From: Ptychodera flava | Taxonomy: Eukaryota > Hemichordata > Enteropneusta > Ptychoderidae | Direction: 5' to 3' | NCBI RefSeq assembly: GCF_041260155.1 | Contig: NC_091930.1 | Location: 22,656,237-22,720,236, forward strand | DNA length: 64,000 bases | Part shown: piece after piece, positions 1 through 22,796 of the stretch | Layout of the letters: each line of letters begins with the position of its first letter | Numbering within the stretch: the stretch's first letter is position 1 | Made by a program: the position numbers and the translations under genes | Notes under the pieces: generated by a model | Databases searched by the model: none | Told to the model about the DNA's origin: nothing | Seen by the model: the letters and a program-made list of their open reading frames with translations, nothing else

Positions 1-1158
1 ATGTAGGTTATCTAATGTCATGGTTATGACTAATTAGGGTCATTGCTATGGCGACGCCCTCTTGAAAAAAAAAACCTTTTCGGGGGAAAAAGGAAGAAAA
101 AGTCATGTCTTGGGAACAAAAGTGCACAAAAACACAATCTAAGTATCAAGGTTTATACATTTGAAGCTGTTAGGCCATCGCACGCCAACTACAGTGACTG
201 AGTTTCATGTCTCAGGCTCTCGTAGTCCGTGTGGGCTACGGTACCATTTCATGGATTTTGGTAGCCTAAAGGAACGGTTAGTAGTCTGTAGACGTGGGAC
301 TACCGCTAATTTAGAGCCCTGCAAGCCTGGATCTGCAAGCCGGGAACCTTTCTGTGTAAAAACTGGCAATTTGTATCTATATTTTTTGATATTTTTTTTA
401 TCGTTTTCTTGATTCTACCAATCGCGTTTCTTCTGATTATTATTTTACAACAAAATTTTTCTTCATGCCAGTGAACGAAATCCTCACCACGTACAGTTTG
501 TGATTTGTTTAGCTCTGTTGTAGAAGAAATGCAATGTGCCGTGGTAGAAACTAACACCTGCATAAATGAAAACAATTCAATACATGTACTACCTTCTTGG
601 TTCTAAATTATTTATTCAGTATATTTACGAGACGTCTTCTATGTACAAATAAGTAAAATTCATGCTCGCAACTTCCTTTGTAAGTAGTTGTAACGCATTC
701 TCAGACTTGTCATATGCTATTAGCAGCTAAACACGACTAATAGCTAGAATAACTGAATAGCCAGCCCTTCTCAGAAGTTACTCTGATTAGCTGGTTGCCA
801 GCTGATAGCTCCTTCAGCTAATTACGGCTGAAAACGTCCTGTGGAAAGTCAGAATAGCTTGAATACCACAGGAGAGCTAAAAGCAAGCTATTCATATTAG
901 GGCAAGTCTATCTCTGTTTTAAGTTTGGAGAACATGTTTCAGAAGGATTATGGAGGTAACAGGCGTGTCCACGAAAAGCACAAACGGTTAACTTTATAAT
1001 TTGCCAGCATTCCTCTCACCGCTGTCGTCATGTCACAAGTACATGCAATCTGCTTTCTGCACAAACTTGATATTCACAGCTTATTCTTACAAAGTTCATT
1101 GAGAAAGTATAATCCATGAGCATTAACTGTCCCTATCTTTATCCTCTCTTCTGTGTAG
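1..1158. other. Sequence upstream of CSNK2B, no gene recognised
   Basis: Short open frames here resemble no known protein and lack splice-supported continuation. The stretch should contain the promoter and a non-coding first exon of the kinase subunit gene, because an acceptor lies directly before its ATG. I could not place a transcription start. Confidence 0.4.
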
Positions 1159-1161
1159 ACA

Positions 1162-3990
1162 ATGAGTAGCTCAGAAGACGTCTCCTGGATATTCTGGTTT
1201 TTGTGGTCTGAGGGGAAATGAATTTCTTTGTGAGGTTTGTAATTTTCCTTGGTTTAATCCTATGCTTGAAGTAACACATATAAATAGTTAGTTTCTTCAA
1301 CTAGTTATTGTAAGTGTAAATTGAAGATGAAACTTAAGTGATAGTGACTAAATATCAACTGTGGCATGAATTTTCTATAATGATTAAGGATATACTTGTA
1401 TTCTCACAAAGACAAATCCTCTGCATGTCATTGGAGTAGATATAGTGAAAATAGATGTAAAGTATGTCTATGATAAACACAACGGTTATTATATGTTAGT
1501 GTTGAAAGATAGTAAGAATAGTAAGAATTCCTGTTTAAAGAAATGAGTGGTGTACTTCGTTTCGAAATGTAGCGTAAAAAGCATTTTCATAATTTCTACA
1601 TCTGTAGGTCGACGAAGACTATATTGAAGACAAATTTAATTTAACAGGGTTAAATGAACAAGTCCCACACTACAGGCAAGCATTAAATATGATATTAGAT
1701 TTGGAACCAGGTAAGTATAAATGAAAGATGTCATCATCCCTTGTGGTTTTTTAAGATATGAAGTGATGATATTTCCTCGTCATTAACAAATTTAAGAATT
1801 TCGGAACCTAAACCATTGAATAGAAAACATGAGGAATCACTTTGAATGTTTATGAATATTTACATCACAAGTGCCATGTTATGTTACAGGGACACAAAAA
1901 AACTATTGTTCTGTTGTCACAGTGTTGTGCAAATATAATTCAAAAATTATAGTAGCATGCATATTGAAAAATGCTCCTGCCACTCTTGGCATTTTCAAAA
2001 CGTACACGATGTGTGACTGAATATTTAAATCCATGATGAAGTTCAGAGATGATGTAGACAGCCATATTTCTTCAGTTACAAGCTGTAGAGCTTTTTGTCC
2101 GAGTAAATTTGCTTCTTGTTCCACAGATGATGATCTAGAAGAAAATCCAAATCAGAGTGATTTTACAGAACAGGCAGCAGAAATGCTATATGGATTAATT
2201 CATGCAAGGTTCATCATGACAAACAGAGGAATTGCTCTCATGGTAAGTAAATCTCTTGCTGGAATCACCAACTGCAGAAACCTTTCTCACTTCAACAATG
2301 CTCTTATTTAAATCTTTTCCATTACAAATTAGACACCATGATCATTGACCTCAAATACAGAGAAATCTTGACAATCAAGTGCAAAATATATACAATTCAT
2401 GGCATTGTCTTTCAGTAGAAAACACATAATAAAGTGCCATTTACGGGACACGTGGCTCCATCAGTTTCACAAGTTTCAATACAAACGTTACAAAAGCGAT
2501 GCTTGTGCAATTGTGCTACAGTAAAGCATGTTCTTACATTATTCCTTTCTATTCTTGTCAGCTTGAAAAATACATACAGGGTGGTTTTGGATGTTGTCCG
2601 CGCGTATGGTGTGAAAACCAGCATTGTCTACCGATAGGTAAGATTTTTCTCACAGAAAAGGGGACCATTGTGTTTGCCATCATATCCACTATGCACTGAC
2701 AGTAACTCCTACCTGTAGAGAGAACAATACAAATGTACAAGAAATAACCAAAAAATATATATATAGGGCTGGTCTTTCACAAGTTCTTGGTGCATGTCTT
2801 GTAGATGAAACGCCACGATTGTACTCATTTTCATCACCGATTGTCAAAGTGTGACACTTTCAGGAATAGGACACTTTATGAAAGGTATACAGGTTTTAAA
2901 GCGCCCAACGATGCCATCATGTTGCAAACTCACTGTAACTGAAGTAGCTGTTGTTGTGGTATACTTTTGAAATTACTAGAAATGCACACATTGCTATATG
3001 ATATCTTTGAAGGTGTATTGTAATGTGATGCACAGGGTTTGTTAGGGTCACAACAATTTCAGCTCACCCGAATAATGTCCGTTGTAGGGTTGTCAGATGT
3101 TCCGGGTGAAGCAATGGTCAAACTATACTGTCCCAAATGTCAAGACGTGTACACTCCAAAGTCATCAAGACACCACCACATGGATGGAGCTTACTTTGGA
3201 ACAGGATTTCCTCATATGCTGTTTATGGTCCATCCGGAAAGAAGACCAAAGCGTCGATCAGATCAGTTTGTTCCAACGTACATTTATTTCACCATTTTAT
3301 GTTTGGTTTATTTGCTGATTGATATGTCATGCACATATATCACCCGTAAGTCATATCATCAAGTGTGGCTGTGATACTAGAAGTTTTGCTAAATGCTTTG
3401 TTTAATCTTAACACCCCTACGGTATTGTTGCAAAATAATAAATGGTGATGTTCATAAGCTGAAAAAGCTGCAAAAAAATCTCTGTGCTCTGTAGTGTACG
3501 GGTGATGATGCTGGCAAAAAAAATCGCAAACTCAATATTTTTTTTCTTTCTCATATTGACCTCTAAGTTTAGTCGACTGAGTAGTCAACAAGGTTTAATA
3601 CAATTTGTGCCTTGTCTTCTACTGTATCTTCCATGTATACAGATTGTGTGGTTTCAAGATTCATCCCATGGCCTACGATTTGCAATACCAAGCAGCATCA
3701 CACCACAGCTCTGCTTCAATACGCGCCAGCGGTAACACAACAAGTGACCCTGGCCCCGCATGTTATAATTTAACCAACCCATAGGCATAGTAAAAGACAG
3801 CAAAATAGAGAGAGTTCCATCCTTTAATCAGTTTCCTCTGATGTTCTTTCCTTCTTGCAGATTGTATGGGTTCAAAATTCACCCCACAGCATACCAGATT
3901 CAAGCCCAGGCTGCGTCATCTCGTAATCACACTGCCGCTTCCCCCCGGCCTCGCTCCACAAAACCCCACTATAAGCAAGTTCGTCATTAA
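1162..3990 (+). CDS. CSNK2B: Casein kinase II regulatory subunit beta, multi-exon gene
   Basis: This is the regulatory beta subunit of protein kinase CK2, which dimerises through a zinc finger and docks two catalytic alpha subunits. Coding exons: 1162-1234, 1608-1710, 2127-2242, 2562-2637, 3088-3277, then 3643-3784 or 3861-3990; all junctions are GT-AG and phases match. Visible landmarks are the N-terminal [10 protein letters not shown], the segment [17 protein letters not shown], the acidic loop before [18 protein letters not shown], the zinc ligands CPRVWC and CPKC, and [19 protein letters not shown]. Predicted length is 228 or 232 residues, against 215 in human. An acceptor just before the ATG (1157-1158) implies a 5' UTR intron. 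Exon 1 holds one extra T in the run 1198-1202 that breaks the frame. The protein differs from the highly conserved vertebrate sequence at many sites (for example [11 protein letters not shown] and [14 protein letters not shown]), so it may be a divergent paralogue. The family call is firm. Confidence 0.9.
3643..3784 (+). CDS. CSNK2B: CSNK2B alternative last exon A
   Basis: This is the first of two tandem terminal exons. After an AG acceptor (3641-3642) it opens in the phase left by the exon ending at 3277 and encodes [19 protein letters not shown], then a tail ending in PACYNLTNP and a TAG stop at 3782-3784. It corresponds to the human C-terminus [22 protein letters not shown] near 3732 would leave the wrong phase for the next exon, so this exon is most simply terminal and exclusive with exon B. 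Confidence 0.72.
3861..3990 (+). CDS. CSNK2B: CSNK2B alternative last exon B
   Basis: This is the second terminal exon, with a strong pyrimidine tract and CAG acceptor ending at 3860. It has the same entry phase as exon A and encodes [19 protein letters not shown] followed by a basic, proline-rich tail ending KQVRH. The TAA stop (3988-3990) overlaps an ATTAAA polyadenylation-like hexamer at 3986-3991. Its core is closer to the usual CK2 beta end than exon A, so it is probably the ancestral copy. Confidence 0.75.
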
Positions 3991-4139
3991 ATCATGTTCG
4001 CTATACAGATAACTCTAGTCTCGTTGAAGAGCTCGGCTTTTTAGCTATTATAGACTATAGTCTATAGAAGCTACTGGGATGGGTATCCGTCGGCATCCGT
4101 CGTCAGTCAGTCAGTATGTATGTATGTCCGTTTGTGAGG

Positions 4140-4935
4140 ATGTCTGTCCAATCAAATATCTTGACAACCGCAGTACTTACAGATTTGATATTTGTTATGT
4201 AGATGCAAAATATGAGAAACTGTTTTTTTTAATTTTTTCATATTGTTGAAAATATGCAAATTAGTGCAAAAAGGACGTTATTGGTACAAATCTTCTTCTC
4301 CATAACCGATGGTCAGACAGCTTTGATATTTAGTATACAGATCCCTAGGGATGACAAAACTTAGATTTGTTCAAATTGTGATGAAATATGCAAATTTGTA
4401 TTTTAAGGGTTTTTTGTCATTTTTGGTCAAACATTTATTTCATCAAAACTGCTTGTCTGACAGCTTTGATATTTAGTACACAGGTTCTTAGGAATTATCA
4501 AAATATGATATATTCAAATTATGATGAAATCTACAATTCGTATTTTAGGGCAATTTTTGCCATTTATGGTCAAACATTTATTTCTCAAAAACTACTTATC
4601 TGATATCTTTGATATTTGGTATACAGGTTCCTGGGGGTTATCTAAGTGTGATATATTGGAATTTGATGAAATCTTCAATGTTTGTATTTTTGGGTCAATT
4701 TTTGCCAATTTACTCATTTTGGTCAGGCTCTCCTGCAATGAGCTATCAAAGATACCCACCTTTGTCATCAACACATGTGTCACAAAAAGTCATTCTCAAC
4801 ATAACACAGGGGAGCTCTGTCGACTGTTAGGCCACTTGTTTTTTTTTCAAAACTGCTGGTCAGACAGCTTTAATATTTGGTTTACAGGTCCCTAGGATGA
4901 CCTTAGTGAGATAATTTCATACAGTCAGGAAATAC
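4140..4935. repeat. Degenerate tandem repeat, period about 143 bp
   Basis: A phrase like GCTTTGATATTTAGTATACAG recurs with its anchor at about 4183, 4321, 4464, 4607 and 4868, giving spacings of 138, 143, 143 and 261. Each unit continues with a similar ATTYAAATTRTGATGAAAT segment, a TTTTTGCCATTTATGGTCAAACATTTATTT-like segment and a CTGACAGC segment. The short frames found here are by-products of the repeat. Related words (TCTATAG, AGCTAC/GTAGCT) occur near 4062 and 4953 and may mark the edges of a larger element. Confidence 0.75.
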
Positions 4936-7676
4936 TTAATTTTGTATCCATGTCTATAGTAGCTTCAGGGACTTTGGCCCTATGTTTTTATTTTTTCCTG
5001 TTTCACCAACTATCATGTCAGTGTCCTCAAAAACAGCTTTATCTATCTACAGTTTCAGTTCAACTCCCAAATTTGACAAGTACATATGAAGAAAAGTACT
5101 TAAAACTTGTGATTCAGCATGATCTTGGTGTTAATTGTTTTCAATTTTAATAAAATGTAGAAAATACTAAAAATTGGCTTTGGCAAAGAAACATTTATTT
5201 GCAAGATTAGAATTTACAAAAGTGTGTGAGAATACACTGGCCCACTGATCTGACGAATTGGAGAGCTGCCGCTTTGTGTGGGCATGTGTAACATTACTTG
5301 ATATCCTGCATGTTGACATGACAACGTACCTTCAGAATTTCTGTTTGTGTTTTGTTTGTGCTTGTTGAATACTGGACTCCCAGTTAACAGAGGAAGTTTC
5401 CAGATGTGTCATTCATTACAAGTGGAATTGTGCATATCTTTGACCTTTGCATGGAGCTGTGGTGTATCTCTTTTATATGCCTATGGTGATGAGCATTGTA
5501 GAGAAGTGTCAAGGATTCTTGGCAGTTGTTCCCTTTGAAGAGTGTCAGAAAGCAAACATTCAAGAATAAAACGAAGGAAGAACCGATATTTTGCTACTGA
5601 CGCTAGCTTTAGGGATGTAAACGTAATTGCAGAAATGGCCCTGCTGATATCCACACCCATTTCACTTTGGTACATTGTTTGGCTTCATTGTTAACAAAAA
5701 TGTAGGTTAAAGAGACAAAGTCGGCCATTTTGTACAAATTTTTCGATGACAAAAATCCCCAGTCAAATCAATAGGCGACCCAAATAGTGACCATAGATGG
5801 CATCAAGGATATGTAAAACCCTTTCTTTACGCCAGTGTTCAATATTCGTCTCCCCACGATTTGAATTAACCGCCACGGCTGAACCCCATCACATAACGAA
5901 TTACTGCGCACAATACTTCACGTTATCGTGTGGAGAGTGCGTGAGTGGCCTGTGACCTTCATATAAACTTCAAGACAATGGATAACGAGGAACACACGCG
6001 TAAACAAAATGCCGTAAAACAGTGAAACTGAAAAGGGCATTTGCTTGTACGTCTATCTGTTGAATCACACAGACTGTGAAATAGAAATAAAACCATTGAC
6101 TCAACGGTTCTATGACAAAGGAGCCGTCATTATTTACTGCCTTGGGGTGTAGGAGGAATTTCGTCGAAAACACCGAAATATCTCAATCTTCTCCATGGAA
6201 CACTTTATCATCACGAATAGGAAGCTTAATCAAACGATTTCGAGTTATCTCGTAGGGAAATCCACCTGATCAAGGAATTATGTAATTCCCTTCTGGCAGA
6301 AACTGACAAAACAATGGGATGCAAAAGCTGATCTGCCGAGGAAGTTAGAGAAAACTGCAAAGAATTCCAAACCCTTAGACAACTGGTCATCGGGAATATT
6401 TAAACCTGGTGAAACTGCAATATGAACAAAAGCGGTCGCCAACAAGAAATGCGCAATTCATCTGAGAGCTTTATCTACCATGAGATGTCGAAAAACAGCC
6501 TTTGTGACTGATCGGATTTCAGCACGAATGCGCATCGAAGGCAGATGTTAGGACTCTCACTCAAATTTGTACAATTCTTTTCTAATCTCCCACTTGTGGA
6601 GCCTCATTGTAACTTAGCAGTTGGAATAAGAGAAATTTTCAAGTAGTATTTTGAAAATCGAAATTTTATTTTTCCCATGAAGTTAATACAGGAATAGTGG
6701 CCATTTTGAATTTCGAATATCGGTTAATATTATGACATCATTACAAGGTACTTAAGTATTATTAAGTATAATCAGTATTTATATCTTAATTCAATGGTGG
6801 CGCTGAAAGGAATGTAATTTATGGTACTACACGACCCGAGATTGAGACAGAAATACTTGCTGAAACTCCCTTTAGGAAACTTTTAATCATTCCCTTTCGA
6901 AATTTAGAATAAAAATCAGTAATGCTTAAAATGATGAAAGTTCTGTGTTGTACAAAAACATAACTCAGTCCATGAGATGCCGCATTGGCGTGTAATGTTC
7001 ACAGTTCAGTGATTTTAGGTCTCCCCGAGTTGCATAAAAATGAAAAAGTCGTTTGTACAAAATTAGACTTTATAGGGAAACTCAGACAGTGGAAGTGAGC
7101 TATTGACCCTCAAACTACGATTTGAAAAAAAATACTTCTGCCCTCGAGACTTTTAGGGAAAGTCCCCTCATAACCAATGTTTCCCTCCGACAAAAGCCTT
7201 CGCGGTGCCCTCTCCCGTTCACATGAAGCGCACTCAACGACATGAATCTACCTGCTCTCTCAAAGGGCTTGTAAGTTGTCCCGATGTCATGGGTTTACAT
7301 ATGCCAACCCAAACCCTTAATTTCCGCCAATAGAAATCGGACATTATGATTGCACGTCCACCCGACAGGAAACGGTTTTCCAAAACATATCTACCGTACG
7401 CGTACAAGCGTTTCATAGCCACCAATGTATGTTTTAAAAATTGTACATTCTACATATTAGTTTGTCATCTGGGCGGACCAACTTTGATATTCATTTGAAA
7501 CAAAACCAACTAAAATGAATTTACGGTACAGTGGTATCACCCGCTTTAGCTATGCCATTTATCACAAGACAAGTATTGACACAGTCTGTAGTAAGATAAT
7601 TTGCTAATTTATTCTAATAGTGATACATTGAAGTCATTTCTTGACGATGCGACTATTGACGTCATCAATGAGCACA
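4936..7676. other. Intergenic region, no gene recognised
   Basis: No frame here resembles a known protein. It contains a decayed piece of the AAGGTAG element near 6538-6730 (recognisable by ACAATTCTTTTCTAATCTCC and GTGGCCATTTTGAATTTC). A TTTATT at 7608-7613 reads AATAAA on the minus strand and is the likely polyadenylation signal of the RIIa/IQ gene. Confidence 0.4.
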
Positions 7677-15710
<8,034 letters not shown>

Positions 15711-16904
15711 CTGTAGGAAAATGTTCCACATCTGTGTGCTGCGAACGTTATTTGGTGCACAGGCATGCACTAGCTATGACCCTGATTACAACATACCTAC
15801 GGGACAAACATATCGACCCGTCCGCTCGACCCGATCAAACCGACTGACCAATGCGACTACCTTGAAAAATGTGTCCCGTGTGCCAGTGAGAAAGAAAGCG
15901 ATTATGTATCTCTCTTTCTGGAACAATACATATTGTCACATGCCACTTTTACGGGCTCATGAGACAGTCTAAGAGATCTAATTTACGAAGCTGCTGGGTA
16001 CTGTTTTACGCGGCGATAAATGTTTATGGACGCCCGTTAATTTTAGTGGGTATACCCACAATGCTTTACCCGCAGCATAACGGAGATTTATGAAGTTTCT
16101 GCCCAGTTCAATCGAAGATATGATGGAGAAAATCTTTTTGGTCCTTTGCAGTTAGTCCCATAAACAAAGGCTTATAATGCCGTGAAGCGAGGCACAGAGT
16201 GCGCGAAGTGAGACAACCCTGTAATAAAACATGATAACGCTACCATTGACCGTGACACGAGGATCTATAACACAATAGTATGGCGTGAACCACTTGTCCC
16301 CTCAGCATAATTGTAAATGAGTATTTCAGTTTCATTTCGCAAAGTCATTTCTTCCTGTGTGGTGATTCGCACAATTGACGTTGAATAAGTTCATGTTTAC
16401 GAAAAAATAATTTCATGTGACCTATAAAGACCCATTTGAAGATACATTGCAAAATACAGCATTGTGCATTCGACGTTATGACAGAAATTTCTAGATTTAC
16501 TATCCACATTAGCGTCCGTCGATTGAAGTACCAGTGATCACAGCCTCTCACGTAGGGTTGTTTTGTGGTTTTAATCACAAAGTTGGTTTTTCTGTTTTTC
16601 TCCCACACTGAAGTTTGTCGGACATCTCAAACCCGGGCAATTAATAGGTTGGCGAGGCCGACAATCAATTGTGATCTATTATCGAAACTTAAGGTATTTC
16701 TTTCTAGGTCCATAGTCTACTACATTAGAAAATTATAATTTGAACATGCTACAATGATTGATTTATGTACTCATGCAGTCATTTCATTCTTATTTCGCTA
16801 TGCAGAGACCCAAGTGTGCCGCACAGTAAATGCTGGGTTTGTGCCAAAGTGAATCTAGGTAAAGTGACTACATGGAGAGTCAGCCATCAAGGTGAACTGC
16901 GCCT

Positions 16905-17250
16905 TGGAGACCGATATTCGGGTTCTCAATTGTCTTCGGTACTTTCAAGATCTACCACTCGTGAGGGCCCATTTGAAAGCTCTTGATGGAAGAAAGAGAT
17001 TCACCGTCTTCGTTTTTTCGAAAATCGAAAATTTTATCATTTTTCACCATGAGTTACACAAGAAGGCCGACTATTTTGAATTTAAAATATCATTTGATTT
17101 TAGTTAATATGTTCCTCTATACCAAGCTTTGCCCGATGACCCCTGAATTTTATTCATGATTTGGTAAGAGAATGGTTGAAGGTTTTAATCGAAGAAAATT
17201 GGAGCAAAAGTAAGTCTTGTGCTTTCAGGGTGTATACTAACTTAAAGCGC
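16905..17250 (+). mobile_element. AAGGTAG-family miniature element, diverged copy
   Basis: It shares ordered blocks with the copies at 29996 and 63205: ATCTACCACTCGTGAGGGCC, TTTTGAATTT, the GACCCCTGAATTTTATTC block, GATTTGGTAAGAGAATGGTT, and a terminal GTGTATACTAACTTAAA. Confidence 0.7.
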
Positions 17251-17570
17251 ACAACGTACATTTCATTTGTGGTTGTAGCTCACATTTAGAGCACCGTCAG
17301 GGGTTTTCGTGTATGGCAATCTGCATGCTGCCTTTATTGGGCATAATGACTGCCATCAACAACTCGTTCTCAATGGCAATGAAATTAAACATGACCAAAG
17401 AATACGTAAAATCAGAAAGTCAATCTTGTATGATAAAATCATGTTTATTCTTTGTGTTTTATTGTGTACAAAAGGTATTGCATTTCTGTATTATGCATAT
17501 TGTAACTCAGTCTGTCTGTTTGTCTACCTGTCTGTCCCCTTCTCTTTCTCTCCCCTTATGTGGACATAGT

Positions 17571-17699
<129 letters not shown>

Positions 17700-18370
17700 A
17701 TGATGTAGTAAAAAAACTGGAATATAATTGATATAATTGTGATGTAAAGACGATCTACAAAAAGGGAATTCCTGCGAATTTGCTGATTATGCAGATACCG
17801 TAAAAAGATGGATGACCTGATTATTGGTGACAATTTAACATTTTATAGTCTATGTCCTACGCTTATCTGGAACTATTGGATTTTGCGGGTTTTTTTCCTT
17901 TAAGTTTATATAAACATACAAGTCTACGTGTGAACACATCCTTACGATGTCTGTGACCCACTAATAGCGGCCAGTCACCTTCAAGTAGCAACAAACGAAG
18001 ATCACAGTGGGGCTACTTTCGTCAAAATCCAGAATGAAATGGAAGAACAGGCTTTCTATCGAAATATGAGAGAATTACTATTGTCAGATGATTTGACATA
18101 AAAAGCCTTGCGAGGTATATACATTTACAGTAATTTTACTACAGTACATTAGCCACCTTTATCGAAGATGATTGACAGGTAAGTTTCCGAATAAAAAGAA
18201 CGTGCTTCTGTAAAATTACGTTCCCACCATAGTAGTTGTATTTTTTTCAGCAACTCTTGACCCTTGCCATGACATAGTTGATGTTCTGAAGTACAAACGT
18301 CATGCTGTATGTCCTTCGACGTTCAAAGGTCACACATTAGCCACAGCATGAAGCAAATAATTTTATCTTT

Positions 18371-18584
18371 AACACGATTGGAACTAATTTGGGATATAAT
18401 GGGATGGTGAAGTTATGTCTATTTAACCTGAAAATGTAGCTCATCCGCTTTCCTTTTTAAGGTACACACTTGTTTTTATGAGTAATTTGTAATATGGCAA
18501 CAATCAACTTTAGAGCACCTAACATTTTTAAGAAATTTTAAAAATATGAAAATCCAATTATCTCAAATTAGTTCCAATCGCGTT
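18371..18584. mobile_element. Miniature inverted-repeat element, AACACGATTGG family, copy 2
   Basis: It starts AACACGATTGGAACTAATTT and ends with the inverted AAATTAGTTCCAATCGCGTT; 214 bp. The interior is reverse-oriented relative to the copy at 14405-14592. It lies just downstream of the PEX19-like stop codon. Confidence 0.82.
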
Positions 18585-18738
18585 CATTTTCGTAACAGTT
18601 ATAGAAGTACTGCTTAAATTCTCAATTAATACGTCTATGAAAAGTGACACACAATATATAGATTGTCTATTCGTTACATCGATAGAAACATTCCCAAGAG
18701 AAAAAATATAATTTGTCGTCGTGTCTTTTTTTCTTCTC

Positions 18739-21798
<3,060 letters not shown>

Positions 21799-21890
21799 GT
21801 AAAACAGTGCGGTCACAATATTCGCATATTAATTTTAGGATTTCATTTAGCCTGGGAACGAAGCGTCGCCTTTGAGCTTGCATTGAGTAC

Positions 21891-21993
21891 TTGTCAGGCT
21901 CGCTGCATTTTCGTAGCCCCGCAACTCCCCTTAAAAAAAAAACTTTAAGGGGAGTTGCGGGGCTACGAAACTGCAGCAATTGTCAGGCACGCT
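21891..21993. mobile_element. Snapback hairpin insertion 3 with 14-bp flanking direct repeats
   Basis: Perfect 27-bp arms (21909-21935 and 21944-21970) extend outward through one mismatch to GCTGCA/TGCAGC (21902 and 21976). Direct repeats TTGTCAGGCTCGCT (21891-21904) and TTGTCAGGCACGCT (21980-21993) match at 13 of 14 positions. It lies about 100 bases upstream of the PEX19-like ATG. Confidence 0.8.
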
Positions 21994-22014
21994 TTGCTTT
22001 GGGTGGTAAAGCAA

Positions 22015-22150
22015 ATTATTTCTCTAGTGACAATCTTTTCACAGTAGTCCCTGATTTTTCTTGATTTTGAAAAAAAAGAATGGTTGAAAGTTTCCTGGGA
22101 GAAAGTTTAAGCGACAATTGAAGTCTTTCGCTTTCGAAGAAGATGTGTAC
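22015..22150 (+). mobile_element. AAGGTAG-family miniature element, 3' fragment
   Basis: The blocks TTATTTCTCTAGTGACAATC, GTCCCTGATTTTTCTTGATT, GAATGGTTGAAAGTTT and TCTTTCGCTTTCGA follow the order of the element's 3' half. No 5' half is visible. Confidence 0.6.
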
Positions 22151-22395
22151 CAAAGGGCTCCCCGCCAGTCTGCTGAATCACGCCAGTCAACTCAGATGAT
22201 CGCGTGATTGGAACTGGCAGTAACTACGCATCTGGTATTTTGTCGAATGTTACTAAAGGCCTGGTTCACTTTTAATGAGTTGGAATAATTCCAGTGCACG
22301 GTGGCTAATTTGGAGGTAACCGATCTCTCATTAGGCCTCTAGAAGAAATTATAATACGCCACATGCTCATTTCGTGTTGCGATTCGCCAGAATAC

Positions 22396-22536
22396 GTCAC
22401 GTGACAAGAAGGTAGATATGCGTAGTCCCCACTAAATCGACAAAAGTGACGTCATACAATATTTTTGAAAGACCATTTCCCCCAGGGAAAAAGTTTGGAA
22501 AAATGCCAAATTTGGAAAAGTGCCTGGTCACGTGAC
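22396..22536. promoter_or_regulatory. Two GTCACGTGAC palindromes and a CRE upstream of PEX19-like
   Basis: The perfect 10-base E-box palindrome GTCACGTGAC occurs at 22396-22405 and again at 22527-22536. A perfect CRE, TGACGTCA, lies between them at 22447-22454. CACGTG palindromes with these flanks are bound by USF/MITF/TFE-type factors. They are 0.6-0.75 kb upstream of the minus-strand start, so promoter function is plausible but untested. Confidence 0.5.
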
Positions 22537-22796
22537 CATACGCGTACTGTCGTCTGCAGCTTTGAAACGATGGCGCGGCGGGTGACTAGAACGTGATGAG
22601 TGCCCGGAATGAGCAACAAACCCCTCTCTAAAACAGCAAGATTTTCCATTCCAACAGCGTAGGAACTTGAACAGCTCATCGACGACAAAGATTCAAGTGC
22701 AACCGGGGATGTTGATAGGTATGTTTAGCATATTTTTATGAAGAAATTAGTACTACTGTTACCGCTGTTGAGAAATCGTAAAGTCAACTTGTCACA

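Noticed and set aside
15721..15972. 83-codon plus frame upstream of the RIIa gene
   Set aside because: No recognisable domain, no splice support, and it overlaps the divergent gene's first intron or promoter.
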